Both the position numbers and the translations under genes were made by a program. Positions 10,512-22,009 of a DNA stretch of 64,000 nucleotides are shown here, in pieces (positions within the stretch are counted from its first letter, which is position 1; the number at the start of each line of letters is the position of its first letter). The notes beneath the pieces are model-generated. The model did no database searches, was not told where the DNA came from, and worked only from the letters and a program-made list of their open reading frames with translations. Origin of the DNA: Takakia lepidozioides (lineage: Eukaryota; Streptophyta; Takakiopsida; Takakiales; Takakiaceae); assembly GCA_030704615.1 (NCBI GenBank), contig CM060731.1, positions 30,318,001 to 30,382,000 of the forward strand, written 5' to 3'.

Positions 10512-13500
10512 TCAATTTGTACCCGAAGTATCTCGTTGTAGCAGTGTGTGAACGTCGCTGGGTCCAATCGTACATTGGTGAATGTACGTATCTCGTTTTG
10601 GATCGCAAAACATTCTCCGAATATAGATGTAGTACAAATGCTTGCAAGGGACAAATTTTACTCTCTTGCCAAGAGAACTTGAGAGAACGTGTTCTGAAAG
10701 TCCGGACAAGTGCAATTAGGGAAATCGCCAATAGTAATCTCATAGGTCCGGTCATGAACAACTGATCCAGAGGTCGCTATGGTGTACACCCGCCCATACC
10801 CTGGCAAGGGAACATTCACAATTTGGGTGACGCAACAGACTCCATCTTGCACTCATTGTCTGCACCAGCCTCAACCAAACGTACCGCTTTTCCATCCCTT
10901 TTTGTGGGCCTATCATTTCCATGTCGAGGACGTGCCGTAAAGTTGGAAGGGAAAGCCATTGGGTCAACTGGTGTTATGACAGGAGGGGCTCTCGGAAGGC
11001 GAAACCTGGCCTCCTCCAGCATGTCAATCTCCAGTTTGGAGAGTGCGGTTCCAAACTTCACTGGCCACACGGCTGGAATTTGAGGCTTCATTATCACAGA
11101 TTCCCGAACAGTCCCCATGACACAACACATAATGTCATCCGAGCAGAACCAAAACTTGTGAGACCTAGACTCTTGCGACTGGTAATGCTTGAACAACCCG
11201 ATGAACGTTAGGGCAGGAGTTCCGCAAGTCCCTTTGGAAATTTGGGACTTGCACTTCTGGAACGAGGGGGCCCTAATAGCGGCACATTTGACTTTTGATC
11301 CATGGGAGTCCGTTCGATATGCCACATTGCGTCTGTACAGTCCGACTCCTCTACCGGCAGCATGTTCTCCCGACCCCTTCACCAGGGATTGTGGTGGTTG
11401 GAGACTCCTGAGGGAATGAAGGCAAAGAAGACTCCCCCACAAAGGGGGTGGCACCCACGAAAGTGGGGGGCACAGGCATACGTGGTACTGAACAGTTCTC
11501 CCGATCGTGGTGGTGTGAATCTGCATCCGAGCCTGGTGGGGTGCCAAGTTTTCTTTTGCACGATCCAAACCTCTCCTCTCCTTCCAGATGTGCAAGCCAT
11601 GACTGCAATGGTGTTCCCATTGTGCACTCGTTCACAGCCCGTGCCATCTTAGTAGGGTCTTTCAATTTGTTTGCAGCTCTGAGTAGCAACTCTGCCTTGT
11701 CTGGCCCCTTGCTTGTACCCCGTCCCCGAAGGAAATCCCGGTACCGTATTTGTTGCGAGAGCGCACAGACCATGTCATCAGCTGTGGCAACGTACAGATC
11801 CCGCCCATTCTTCCCGGATTGCTTCATCCAAACATTGTGCACTGTCTCCGAAAAGATTGCAGGAGGGCATGTCCGCAATATCCTCAAGCGTCATATCCTA
11901 CCAGCCACCAGATTATGCAATGAGTTTTCATGTTTTGAGTGCAGTTTTACTGCACAAGAGCAGACATCAAACTGAAGAAACAAAACCCTCTAACTCTTGG
12001 AACTTACTGTTGTCATGAAACCCCCCCACTGTCTGTATCGGAAATGCCAAAACCCAAACCAGTCGTCCAGTTCTTTGAGGCCTTCCTGGCTTGATGCATC
12101 CGAGGAGTACCACCATGCTCGGATAGTTTGATACAGGGAGTTTGCCTCATGCTCCGTCCTTGCATCTTTGTACAAGCGGCATAGTCTCATGTGCTCGTCC
12201 TTCAATTCCACTTTTATACAACTCTTTGTATGCCTTCGAAGGGACTGCGTCCAATGAAAGAGACAAGTGCGCTCCCTACTTTCCATAGGTGTTTTGGGGT
12301 CTCCAGATCCAAACACACACCGTACTGCATTCCAGTTTGCCTAGGCACTGTCAGCCATGAATCCATTGAAGTTTGGATCAGGTACACCATTCAAATTCAT
12401 GAAGTTCACAAGAGACCTCCACATCAGAATTTGAGATTGTGTGTCCTCGGATTGCATGTCGCAAATGGCTATAGTCATTACTCTTTGGTAAGTGGGATCA
12501 TACACATGACAAGCCATGGTTGTCCACTCTTTAACACGTTTGACATGGTCGAACATGAGCCATGATTTCTGCAGATCGCCTCCAGGTTGCATTCTTCGAA
12601 CCAGACTAACTCCACTACCCTCCCCCACCGTGGACATTTTGAATAAGTACATTTTCAAGGATCCCTGGCCTGGAAAGACATTATCTTGAATAAAGTCATA
12701 TTTGCTTCTACGCTTCAAGTCCAAAATGCTATCAAGAGAACCTCTGTTCCCTGGGCCTATTCGCAGTGCGTTGATGTGATTCCGGACATTGGGCGAGCTT
12801 AAAGTAGAAAAATGGTCCATAACAACATCTAGCTTGGAGGAGTCCAGCTTGGCTAAGATATCGTCTGGTTCTCCAAGAATATATTTTTGCAAAAACGTCT
12901 TGCTTGCCGCAAGTGCAATGGCTGACGGCGTAGCATTCGGAGCGTTATGAACTTATTGTTGCAGGAGTCCCAGTACCATATCTATACTTTCCCTGCAATC
13001 TCTTTTGCACACGGGGTGATCATGATTTCCGAGATGTATACAAGCCCGAGTAAGGGTCTGGCAACGATGAAGAACGTAGTACATGCAAGCCTTGCAGGTG
13101 GCAATGCATGTGGGGACGAATTTGCAGAACCTGCAGATGAATGTAGTGTTACTTGGAGTGGCACAACCCACTGCAAATGGATTGTCCACACAGCCCTCCC
13201 ACTCGGTTTCGTTTGCAGAACCAGTCAGCCTCAGGCCACTGCAATTTGCATTTGTATATCGCAGGTGCCCAACGCAAACTGATCTCCGAAACTTCAACCC
13301 ATGAGGATTGTGTATGTTGGAAGTTTTCGTCCGGCACCAAGGGTGTCCATCGTGTTTCTTGTCCATACCCTGCATCAAACCAGCCAAGCCTCCACATGAG
13401 GTTGGAGGCGGCAACTCGAAGAGGACATCACCATCAAATTCAGCAGGCAGACATTTTGCTCTTTCTATTTGAATTGTTCCCCATGCAATCCCACACACAT

Positions 13501-14080
13501 CACTCCTGCAATTAGACAAACCTTTCAGAGACTGTAGCTTGGGAATGACACTTGTAATCTCCAGAACATCTGCGTCGACATAAGCACTCGGGTTTGGCGG
13601 TGCAGGGATATCCGAAATGTCCTCATCCGAGCTTTCGGAGAGCTCCACGAATGTAGTGGGAATGCTAGTCTCTTTCTTTTTTATGGGAGCAGGTGTGAAG
13701 GCTGGAGCCACCGAAGCAGCTGTTCCGGGCGTCAAGATGGAACTTGCAGACAGACGTCTTTGATCCCCGTGAACACGGTAGTTGCCCGTCGGAACTCTCC
13801 ATTCTCTACGACTCCCAACCATATCTGGCTCCAGTATCAACATGCTATCAACCTTACTGGAATCATCGTCCACTTCTTTCTCAAACATGGACAATTTCAA
13901 CTTCAAGTTCCAAGTTTCTACAAACACGTCCTCCTGCACAACAACAAGACCATCTCCACCCGCGACCTTGCAAATGGGCCTTGAATGGGACGCACAGTAG
14001 AACTTTGCTATGTCCGCTGTGGGATTCATTGCGCAAGTGGGTGTAGGTAATGTGCAGTGCATAGGACGGAGTACGTGCAC
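10512..14080 (-). pseudogene. Mutator-like transposase with SWIM zinc finger, decayed
   Basis: Pieces in order on the minus strand: 14080-12953 (375 codons), 12892-11990 (interrupted), 11887-11351, then two shifted pieces to 10512. The N-terminal part has a Cys/His cluster (HPWCRTKTSNIHNPHGLKF, then RRSVCVGHLRYTNANC) that resembles FLYWCH/WRKY-GCM-like DNA-binding zinc folds. The core shows the MULE catalytic pattern: SWLMFDHVKRV, TIAICDMQSED, FMADSA then ANWNAVR, and CLFHWTQSLRRH. A downstream segment ETVHNVWMKQSGKNGRDLY follows. The C-terminus has a SWIM finger, CTCPDF then VPCKHLYYIYI. Damage: an in-frame TAG at 12341-12343 inside the catalytic core (expected Gln), and frame changes near 11.35, 10.84 and 10.66 kb. 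Some breaks may be introns, but the stop and the split SWIM finger are not. It would cut and paste the surrounding element; this copy is probably inactive. Confidence 0.82.
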
Positions 14081-14159
14081 TGAAGAACTTATGAATACAA
14101 GCTAGTACGAATCCTCACAGACGTAATATCTGTTGCAATGATGCCAAGAATGTACTGCA

Positions 14160-15400
14160 AAAGGATGAGGATGTCAGAATTGCACACGTCAGTGACGTCA
14201 CGTCGGACCTGAAGCTGACGCGACCAACGTCACGTCAGTTTTGTCGAAAATTTAGTAAAACATGAGTTAGGTAAAAATTATGCCACGTAGGTGGACACAT
14301 TGTATTCCAAGCGACACCTTGGCAAGTGAATGAATTGTTTTATAAATTACTCCATCCGCCAGTATTTGAGGTTATTTTTAAATCATTATTGTTAAATTGG
14401 TGCGACCTCCAAATGGTGGTGGTCGCAAAATTTATCTTAATTTTTAATAGTTGCGACCACCAGCAGAGGGGTTGTCGCAGCATTTTTGTTTTTTAAAAAT
14501 AGATACGACCACCAGCAGGGGTGGTTGCATTTTTTTCTTTTCTTAAACAGTTGCGACCACCGCTACTGGTGGTCGCACAATTTTTATTTTATTTGTAATA
14601 GGTGCCACCACCATCAGGGGGGTGGTCGCAACATTTTTCTATTTTTTAATATCTGCGACCACCAACATAGGGGTGGTCGCAGCATTTTTCTGTTTTTTTA
14701 ATAAGTGCGACTACCAACAGGGGGGTGGTCGCAGCAATTTTTTATGTTTTTATGTTTTTATTTTTTATTTTTTCCCCCCCCCTTAAGATAATCTTTGTGA
14801 CCACGAGCATGGGGGTGGTCGCACCATTTTTCTTTTTTTAAATAGGTGCGACCACCAGCAGGGGGGTGGTCGCAACAATTTTCTGTTTTTTAATATCTGC
14901 GACCACCAACATGAGGGTGGTCGCAACAGTTTTAAAAAAAAAATAACATGCGACTTCCTCGCACCCAATTTAAAAAGAAGAAAAAATGTGCGACCACCCT
15001 CTGCTTGTGGTCGCACCTATTAAAAAAAATGAAAATGATGCGACCACCATCTGCTGGTTGTCGCACCCATTTAAAAAATAAGAAAAAATATGCGATCACC
15101 CCCTTCTGGTGGTCGCACCTATTTTTAGAAAAAAAAACAATTGTCCGACCAACCGTTGCTGACGGTCGCATGATTGATAATATAAATCATAATATATGAA
15201 TTTTACAGATAAATAATGAAGTCCACGTAATGAGGCCACATCGGTTGCCACGTCGGTTCTCATAGTAATTAGTCAATAATAAAGTAAAAGAATAAACATA
15301 TTTATGTACAATAACGTCCGTTTAGGATGTGACGTGACGCACGTCCGTCGCTGACGTGACGTTGACGCGTCAACGCCACGTCACGTCCAAATTTGCAACT
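14160..15400. promoter_or_regulatory. Divergent intergenic spacer with ACGT-motif clusters
   Basis: The spacer lies between the starts of the two divergent element genes. Both flanks of the hairpin array are dense in ACGT cores. At about 14185-14245 there are GTGACGTCACGTCGG and CAACGTCACGTCAG; at about 15315-15390 there are GTGACGTGACGCACGTCC, GCTGACGTGACGTTGACGCG and GCCACGTCACGTCC. TGACGTCA/CACGTCA motifs are plant bZIP-type binding sites. A shared promoter for both genes is the natural reading, but no transcription start can be assigned from sequence. Confidence 0.5.
14400..15172. repeat. Array of hairpin units GCGACCACC...GGTGGTCGC with mid-array inversion
   Basis: About a dozen units of 55-75 bp each contain GCGACCACC, a short variable loop (for example AGCAGGGG or AACATAGG) and GGTGGTCGCA, so every unit can fold on itself. 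Spacers are T-rich from about 14430 to 14930 and A-rich from about 14935 to 15140, so the array flips orientation near 14935. It is not a CRISPR: the repeats are palindromic and variable, the spacers are homopolymer-rich and related, and the host is eukaryotic. Confidence 0.88.
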
Positions 15401-16534
15401 ACGGAGGATGTCCGGCACTGACCGGCGCTTGATACTATCAAAAGAATGATCATGGCCACTACACGTCAGTGCCTATACAAGCAGCGATTGCCCAAGAGCC
15501 AAGGGTTAAATGGACCACATTGATTTTTGCGCGTTCATACCGTTGAGTTTGACCGTTACATTGAGGGCATATCGGAAAAGGTATCCAATGCATTGCATGT
15601 GCCAAATTTAGCGACAACTGACGTGTCACCGCTGCACACATGTTATGGCATACGCCGACATCCAGGGTGGATGAAGAAGTGCACATAACACATCAGGAAG
15701 AAGCCCTATATGAACAATGTAACGAAAGTTGCGGACAAGACCTTTTCCATTCATCCCCAAACCCCAATCGTCATTTGAAGTACCCCTCTGCAAAGCACCG
15801 TCCTTTCAGAGAGAGTGACCATGCGGAGTGCCTAGCAAGCTGGAGGGGTTTAGCACAGATAGGAGTGCGTTCAAGCGTCGCAGAAGGAGGCAGTCTTTGT
15901 ATTTCACTACCGAGAGAGAGCGAAGGAAAGCACATGAGAGAATGAAGGGCAAGAGGTTAGGACGAGTGTTCGAAAAAATGGCTATGGCATCTAGTAGAGA
16001 AAAAGATCAGGAAGAGGGAGAGTTTGTTTCACTTGCAGGAGAACAGAGCGAAGACAAGGGAACACAGACGGGAGCAGGGCACGATGCCGAGGCTCAAACC
16101 GAAGACGAGCAGATGGATGATGCAGGAACGCAATCTATGTTGGCACCGGACGATTTGAGTTTTTCTCCACTCCATTCCCTGCAAGAGGCCCAAGAAGAAG
16201 CAATACAAGTCGAGGTGAGAAAACCCTAAGCCATTGCCCATGTACTTGTACACTGTGCATTGTATTCTCTTCATGTCTAACTATTCTGCTCACTTGCAGC
16301 CTCTACGAGAGAAGGTCGCGGCAATGGAGAAGGGGAACAAAAGGGATGGATCAGCACCATCAGGCCAAGGCGAGCACCCGACAGAGGTAAATATTTGCTC
16401 CCTGCTTCTGTGTGAGAGCACACTGTCCATGGTTGTGTCAACGAAACCCTGAATAGCCTTTCCATCTGAAACACTTCAAGTTTGCATAGGGTAGTTCAGT
16501 AGAGAAGCATGATACACGGAACAAACATCCAGCA

Positions 16535-19500
16535 CAGGCTTGCGTTGACGCAAGCCTGATTTGGTTATTCCCAGAACTTTGAGTTTATATCGATTTGAGT
16601 CTCTCAATCTAAACATAGTTTGAGAGATAGCGAGGTAAGCAGGCACACAGACCAGGCTTGCGTGATTTGGTTATTCCCAGAACTTTGAGTTTATATCGAT
16701 TTGAGTCTCTCAATCTAAACATAGTTTGAGAGATAGCGAGGTAAGCAGGCACACAGACCAGGCTTGCGTTGACGCAAGCCTGAAGTTTAGTCCATACAAA
16801 CCTATGCAGGAGCCAGAATCTGTGTCAGTCTATTTGTGAGCCCTGTTGTGTGTCTAAGAAAAAGAAAACATCCTTTGTGAGAGAATCTTTTCGATGTCCC
16901 ATCCATGCTTGCGTCAACAAAATGATGTAGATCTCAACCTGTTTGGGGTTGTCAAACGGTCCTTTGAAGACCTCCATGTCATGCTTGCGTTAACGCAAGG
17001 CTGATCTTATGGATCACAGAATCCCGCCTTTGATCTGATAATATATTTCTTGTTTCTAATGAGCAGAAGAAGAGGAGAAAGGGCAAAGGCCCTGTTGCAG
17101 CGACAGCAGTCCAGACAGAAGTGCAAGACACAGATATGGATTACAAAGGCATGGCCATCAAGATAAGGTCAGGCTCGAAAGTGAAATCTGGACAGGTAAT
17201 CCAATCCATGATGGTTATGGAGGTGAACCTCATGGTACCCCTCTACAGGATGATATCAATGCCTGCTGTTCGTCCTGCCCTGACCGGGGATATCAGGAAG
17301 CTTCAAGGAGATTTTGTGCACGGGTATGTGTTTGGAACCCCAGTCTTTTACATTTCTGTTGGAGACTCCAATGGGAACGAGAGACTGGTAGACGACGACA
17401 TCGAGGGCAAGTGGGATGAGTGCTGGAGGGAAGTGAATTTGGAATTCGAACAGTCTCTGTCCAGGAGTCCGGAGTTGCAGGTGTACAGTAACAAGATGTT
17501 CTTTGTTTGGGACGGGAACCACTGCCTGCTTGCTTGGATGGAGTACATTGAATCTATGCATCGAGAGGAGAAAGATTGGCATTACTCCGTCACGGCGTGC
17601 GTTTTGGATCCGAAGGGAAACTACACACAGCTACTAACAGCCATGCATGATATAAACAAGTAAGTTCTCTTCAACCACCAGATTCTGATGCAACCTCAAA
17701 TGTTATTATTTGCCATTAAAACCTTTTCTCACACTCGGTTTGATGGTGCAGGCAGACAGAGTCTTCCCATGTCACCACAAACTTGGTACACACATTATTC
17801 AAGATGCAAAAGCTAGGACGGATGCCATCATCCAGCTTCAAGACTATTCTTTCACCCGAGGGCTTCGAGAAGTGCGAGACCTCCAAAAGGGCAGAGACAT
17901 GGTACACACTCACGAGGGATGCGTTCCTGGAGTACATGTACATGGTAGGTCCTGCAAAAAGCCGTTTTTTATCATTCATATGTACTCATGTTCAGGCTTG
18001 TGTCAACGCAAGCCCGAATCATTGTGAAGTTTAGATTCAGGTACCTATTGCACATTTGGGAGTCTGACCTTTTTAACATTGCCTTTGGGTTGGATAGCAA
18101 GAAATTGCTGATGCGGGAGAGAGGGGAAAAGCGGAATATTACGGAAAAACTCCACAAAGTGAACGCACTGCCTACGGTATTGAGGCGGCAGTGACCTTCT
18201 ACATGAACGAATTCCGCGGGAAGGTGGTGACTGCGTTCACCAAACAACTGCGCATAGTTGATCCTGGTCTTGGCCCTCAGTTTCTGGATGAGGTTCGCAT
18301 TCATTGGAGCAAGACAACAAAGCCTGAAATGACACAAGAGAAGCTGCACAGGCTTGCCATGGCAATGGTGGAGCCAGCAGTGAAAATACGGTGGCTTCAA
18401 ATTTGGAACTCTGAGCCTGTTCTACGGCAAACAAATAGTTTTCCCATGGGCGAGAAGAATGCCACCACTGGAGTCGTCACCCCTTTCAGTGACCAAGTGT
18501 GGGACATCTGGCTTCATAAAGCCACATTCTGGGCGCAGGTAAGAATATCATGACGCAGGTCTTCAATGTCTGTGTTGAATGTCTTTGAGTGCATTCGCAA
18601 AATCTAACCAAGTTATTTGAGGGCTGAGGAGGTTATGGAGAAATCTCTAACAGACTTCAAGATAGTCGTTGCTACACCCGATGAGTCATTTGAGACCTGG
18701 ATAAGGAGGTGGAAAGGGATCGTTTGGGACCATGCATTCTTCCGCGAATTCGCTGTGGATGGTGGGATTAACCGTTCGAATTTGTTCGATGCGCAGTAGG
18801 CGATGAAGCGAGTCATATACAGGTTTCATTTCATGCATTTTAATGTTGTGAGCTGTTCTTTAAGATATAAGCTGCCTCTATTGAGGCTTGCGTTAACACA
18901 AGCCTGTGGACCCTGCTACTCATGGCTTGCATTCTCCCCAGTGTCTTTGGGCTAGGATCAGGTTTGCGTTGACGCAAACCTGTCTAGTGTGTGGAATAGA
19001 TATTGGTAGTTTGAACCAAGTATTAGGAAGGGGTATGTTGTGAGAATTTTAAGTACAGTTATGGAGTGTTTCCTGCGTGCAAAACTGTGAGGCAACGGGA
19101 CTTTTACCGGGTCTGCATGAGGCTTGCGTTGACGCAAGCCTGTTTGATGGCAGCCCACGACCTGAGTGATAAAATGATTTCTTAAGTGTCAAACTCTTGT
19201 TTCAGAACCTGAAAGAGGCTTTCGTTGACGCAATGATGAGTTTAGCTTGCACTTGGATTGTTGTTAAGTGTTACAACAAAAGGATGGAGCCTGCTATCAC
19301 GTCTTTCTATGACCTCTCCTGTTTTTTGTTGTTTTTGTTTTCGCAAATATATCCACAGAGTGTTTTTTCCAGGCTCCTACACATTCTTCATTGACAGCAG
19401 GGCAAAGACAAATCCCGACACAACAATGTACACAGCGGGCATTCTGGAGGACTGGAGCAGGTCTCATTTCAAAGACTGTGGGTGGTACCTTGATTGCCCG

Positions 19501-20475
19501 AAACAATGGACACCCTGGGAGGAGAACGTCCTGTGAAACTTGAATGACAATGCAGAGGCTCTTGCTCCTTTGACAGATAGGCAGCTACAGCTGAGAGATC
19601 TCCGGCTTCTCAAAGCAAAGGAACCACTTGTAAATCAGAGCCCAAAAAAGAAGGGTGGAAATAAGAAGGACAAAAAGAAAGAGGGCAACAAAGTCAGGCA
19701 GCGGCTGCTGTGGCAGGAGGGGCTCAGAGGGGTTCACAACTGGCTCTGTTGGACAAACCATACGAGGCCCTACCTAACCCTGGCAAAGGTGTGGCCACAG
19801 GATACCAACACAAGACAGTCAACGAAAGCTTCTTGGACATGATGGAATCAAGGAGGAAAGGCGGCATAGTCAAAGAGAAGTCCCCAACTTGGGAGACATT
19901 GTCTTCATTCCTCACTCTGGTAAATTCCTTATCCACTCCCCTACTTGTCATTTGGTTCTTGCAGTGTGGTCAAATGTCCTTTGAATTGGATTGCTTTGGG
20001 GGGTGAAGGCTGGGAAAGGCCCATCGTGGATGAACGGAGAGAAAAAACCCTTTGCCTGCGAGCTCGTTGTTGTGGACATTCCAGACGGGCTTCCAGTCCC
20101 AGATCTTCCACCGAAAGGTATCACTCCAGCTTGGAATGAATGGGACGAGCGCTACTGCCCCTGGGTCTTCAAGTTCTGTGGGAACTTCTTGGCTGACAAT
20201 GGGTGTTTGCTCATCCTACAAGCTGCCAATGCAAAGTGCCGACAACTACTGTCCAGTTTCCTGAAGTCTGGTGGGATGAAGGTGATTAAAAGCTGGAATG
20301 GAGTTAATAGTCACCCACTTACAAAGGGGGACTTCCCAGGCCAGAAGGTATGTCGTATCCTCCATTTCATTAAATCTTGTAGAAATGTTTCCCGTGTTTG
20401 GATAGCTTTATTTTCCTTCTGCACTGTCAATCTTCTATTGCATCCTTGCGTTGACGAAATCGTAGTGCAAGGTTG
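16535..20475. repeat. Dispersed 24-bp palindromes in introns
   Basis: The unit has arms CAGGCTTGCGT and ACGCAAGCCTG around a 2-base centre. Full or near-full copies lie at 16535-16558, 16759-16782, 16980-17003, 17993-18016, 18883-18906, 18959-18982 and 19119-19142. Half copies lie at 16653-16663, about 16905 and about 20445. The copy at 18959 has both arms changed in step (CAGGTTTGCGT / ACGCAAACCTG), so pairing is preserved. I found none outside the ParB-methyltransferase-like gene. Confidence 0.9.
16558..16769. repeat. Exact 106-bp tandem duplication
   Basis: Two adjacent 106-bp copies starting GATTTGGTTATTCCCAGAAC appear identical base for base. The junction falls at the centre of a 24-bp palindrome, leaving a half palindrome (AGGCTTGCGT) between the copies. 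Perfect identity implies a recent event. Confidence 0.92.
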
Positions 20476-22009
20476 TCATCTACTACCTACCTTGATGTTG
20501 CCTTGGCGCTCACCTCACTGAGTCCGGTGTTTTCATTTCGTAGATACAAGCTTTTGATGCACACTGTCTCGTAAGAGAACGCCACCCATCCACACTGTCA
20601 TCCGTTAAGGAGAACGCATGTTGACTCGTCCTGCGATCCCATGGATGATGATTTTATCTACAACTACATGGACGCCTCACTTATTGTGTTGCGGAATTCC
20701 AGAGAGCCATGGACAGGTGCACGGAAAAAGAGTCCTGCATCCATGCAGACAGTCATCGAGTCTTGTAGTGTTGAAGGGTCCCGTGTTGTTGACCTCACTC
20801 TTGGAACAGGTTCGGGCCTTCACACTCTAGCAATAATCTGCCTTCATTGTTGTAGTTCGAAAGTGCAGGTTCGTGCTCATATCATGGCTCATTTGGTTTA
20901 TTCGTCTGGTAGGGGCATCGTTCCATGCCTGCAAGGCTGCTGGAAGGCATCTGTTCGCCTTTGAGGGGGATGGAGAGCTGTACAAAGAGGTAATTGTTCC
21001 CCTCCATGAGGGCTCCACCTCAGGTACCCAGACAGATGTCGTTGTCGCAGCAGTGCCGTTGGAACACGAGGACATCAAAATTGACGACGATTTTGATTGT
21101 GAGTAAGTCGTATGTTTTTTTTTCTTTGCATGGGACTCCGTTGTGGCGTCGGAATTGGGGATTCTCATGAATGTTTGCAATGTTTTGCAGGAGCCCAACT
21201 ACGCCTAGGTTCCTCCCTTTCTTTGCGAACCCGGACTTCTTTCCAAGTCCGCCACCCATGCTTGAATTGCCATGTTATGCTGAGGCTGCAACAAGAACAT
21301 TTGCTCTCGAAACATCTCCCCCTAGACAGGTTTGTGGCAGGAATGGACGTGTGCATAGTGGGGCTATGGTGTTCATTGATAGTTGTGCTTCAGTTTCCAA
21401 TGCAAGCTCCTCTACCAGTGGATCTGGACAATCAAAATGACCCATAAATTTTCGGACTTTCTATGGATAATGAAGCAATATCGACTTCTATGGTTTCAGT
21501 AATGCCTATGACTCTCGACCTGTTCTTCTTTTCAAAACTTCCTTCTTCATGTATGTTTGTTCATCCATCCTACAGACGTCGACAATAGAAAATCTCAATA
21601 TCCACATTATTTTCAAACATTCATCCAATGATATGAGCATGCATTAATCCATCAATATGCCTGATTGCATCCCTGAACATCCAAAATTCATCCAACATTC
21701 ATTCATCAAACTCACACCATCCACCAAAATTTCATCTAGCTTCCTTCATTTATCATCCATCAACTTTCATCCATTATTCATCCAACATCCACCCTCCATT
21801 CATCCGCATTCCATCCGCTTGCTGCCATTGTCTCTACTACGTTGTTGCAAACTACTGCCTCGTTGTGTGCAGACTTTCCTGCGGATACAGGTCCCGCATG
21901 GTTTTTCCATCCGCGGTTACAGGCCCTTGCAGTGACATTCATCCTCATCCATGAGAATCTTACCGCTCACGGATTGGTATCTTTCCGCTCACATGAGCCG
22001 CTCACAGTT

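Larger units (their letters stand above)
15828..21106 (+). pseudogene. ParB-like / beta-class DNA methyltransferase-like gene, decayed
   Basis: Exons I can join: 15828-16214, 16300-16386, 17067-17659, 17752-17944, 18098-18538, about 18630-18830, 19206 to about 19920, about 19966-20347, and about 20540-21106 with small introns. The N-terminus is basic, then acidic. The third exon holds a ParB/sulfiredoxin-like pattern: ALTGDIRKLQGDF, YVFGTPVFYISV, then FVWDGNHCLLAW (about 17505-17537). The C-terminal third has methyltransferase motifs in beta-class order. A motif-IV-like VVVDIPDGLP (20065-20094; usual DPPY) comes first. A motif-I-like VVDLTLGTGSG (about 20784) is followed by AAGRHLFAFEGDGELYKE (about 20930-20990). 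ParB-methylase fusions are common in phages and prophages. Damage: TAG at 18797-18799, TGA at 19534-19536, and frame changes near 19.7 and 20.6 kb. The start is uncertain; an in-frame TGA lies just upstream and the first ATG is near 15940. Activity is doubtful because motif IV is altered. Confidence 0.6.

Noticed and set aside
14400-15172. CRISPR-like array
   Set aside because: Units are palindromic and variable, spacers are A- or T-rich and related, and the rest of the window is clearly eukaryotic.
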